Shown here piece after piece: positions 63,623 to 64,000 of a DNA stretch of 64,000 bases. The notes beneath the pieces were generated by a model. The model was not told the DNA's origin and made no database searches. It was given only the letters and a program-made list of their open reading frames with translations. The DNA is taken from positions 265,033 to 329,032 of the forward strand of contig VZRZ01002225.1 in the NCBI GenBank assembly GCA_013398175.1, in the 5' to 3' direction. The position numbers and the translations under genes are program-made. The first letter of the stretch is position 1; every line of letters begins with the position of its first letter. The stretch comes from Climacteris rufus. Lineage: Eukaryota; Chordata; Aves; Passeriformes; Climacteridae.

Positions 63623-64000
63623 GCCCCACAAGTGACCCAGGGGAGCAGATTACAGTATTATAGTCTGGACGTAATTCAAACATTTTCACAACCAGTGGGC
63701 AAATCTTGATTTGTTCAAGGTCTTATTCATGCATTGGAAAACACTCTGGAGTAGCATTTCAAATTACTTAGAAAACAAGGTCTTATCTTCCAAAAATAGG
63801 TAAATTATCAACTCAAAAAAGTTTTTTTTAACAGAGATGTCCCTCAAGACGAGTGGCAGATTCTATTAACAGCCCATTATTTGTACAGCCCTAGAGTATC
63901 ACAGAGATGAAGTCTAAAGCTGCTCATGGTCATCCCACAGTGGAACTGGAACTGACACAGTGACAACCTTTTCTTTATGGAGAAATGGAAAGCACATGTA

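Larger units (their letters stand above)
61792..64000. other. Unique DNA, one weak minus-strand frame
   Basis: AT-rich sequence without a recognised repeat family, apart from an 18-bp duplication at 63587. The frames at 62784-63056 and 62948-63133 (both minus) overlap each other in different phases, so at most one could be coding. The second is noted separately because it is strongly hydrophobic. Confidence 0.55.

Noticed and set aside
1..64000. tRNA, rRNA, snRNA genes, CRISPR arrays and prokaryotic operons
   Set aside because: No A/B-box pair with a cloverleaf, no U6/7SK/5S-like block and no regularly spaced direct repeats were seen. CR1, the LTR and overall composition place the DNA in a bird-like vertebrate nucleus.

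Overview
This is 64 kb of vertebrate nuclear DNA, almost certainly from a bird. The best evidence is the repeats. There are seven pieces of CR1-type LINE, several with the avian 3' terminus (…GATTCTATGATTCT-like in sense, ATAGAATCA-like in antisense). There is also a solo LTR whose end (…AAACCACGACA on the minus strand) resembles LTRs common in Neoaves. The DNA is AT-rich, CpG-poor and full of A/C- or T/G-only tracts, with no operon-like packing, so it is not prokaryotic.

I can support no complete protein-coding gene and no RNA gene. Open frames are short (nearly all under 160 codons), overlap on both strands, and show no protein I recognise. The window is best read as intergenic or intronic DNA. 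Three weak exon candidates are listed for checking only: 51849-52016 (+) behind a good splice acceptor, 4171-4350 (+) behind a very strong polypyrimidine tract, and 62948-63133 (-), a hydrophobic frame.

Layout: 1-100 CR1 (-); 101-5449 unique DNA with A-rich tracts; 5450-5787 old CR1 (-); 5788-11224 unique; 11225-12440 an ancient, decayed CR1/L3-like LINE (-) carrying a 13-bp perfect hairpin; 12441-14637 unique; 14638-14838 CR1 3' end (+); 14839-16594 unique; 16595-16912 CR1 internal piece (+); 16913-27407 unique, with a 4-base N gap beside a C run; 27408-27485 CR1 end (-); 27486-41735 unique; 41736 to about 42110 solo LTR (-); about 42111-47983 unique; 47984-48090 CR1 (-); 48091-51007 unique; 51008-51222 CR1 (-); 51223-59248 unique, with microsatellite and small tandem duplications; 59249-59455 a MIR/CORE-SINE-like ancient SINE (+); 60833-61765 an assembly gap with a G run on its right edge; then unique DNA to the end.

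The genes cannot be described as working together because none is demonstrable here. The most informative items are the two ancient retroposon remnants (LINE at 11.2-12.4 kb, SINE at 59.25 kb), the probable template-switch hairpin inside the LINE, the G/C homopolymers at both assembly gaps, and the short tandem duplications. No novel multi-gene system was found. Identities of repeats come from memory of family consensus sequences, not from a database search.
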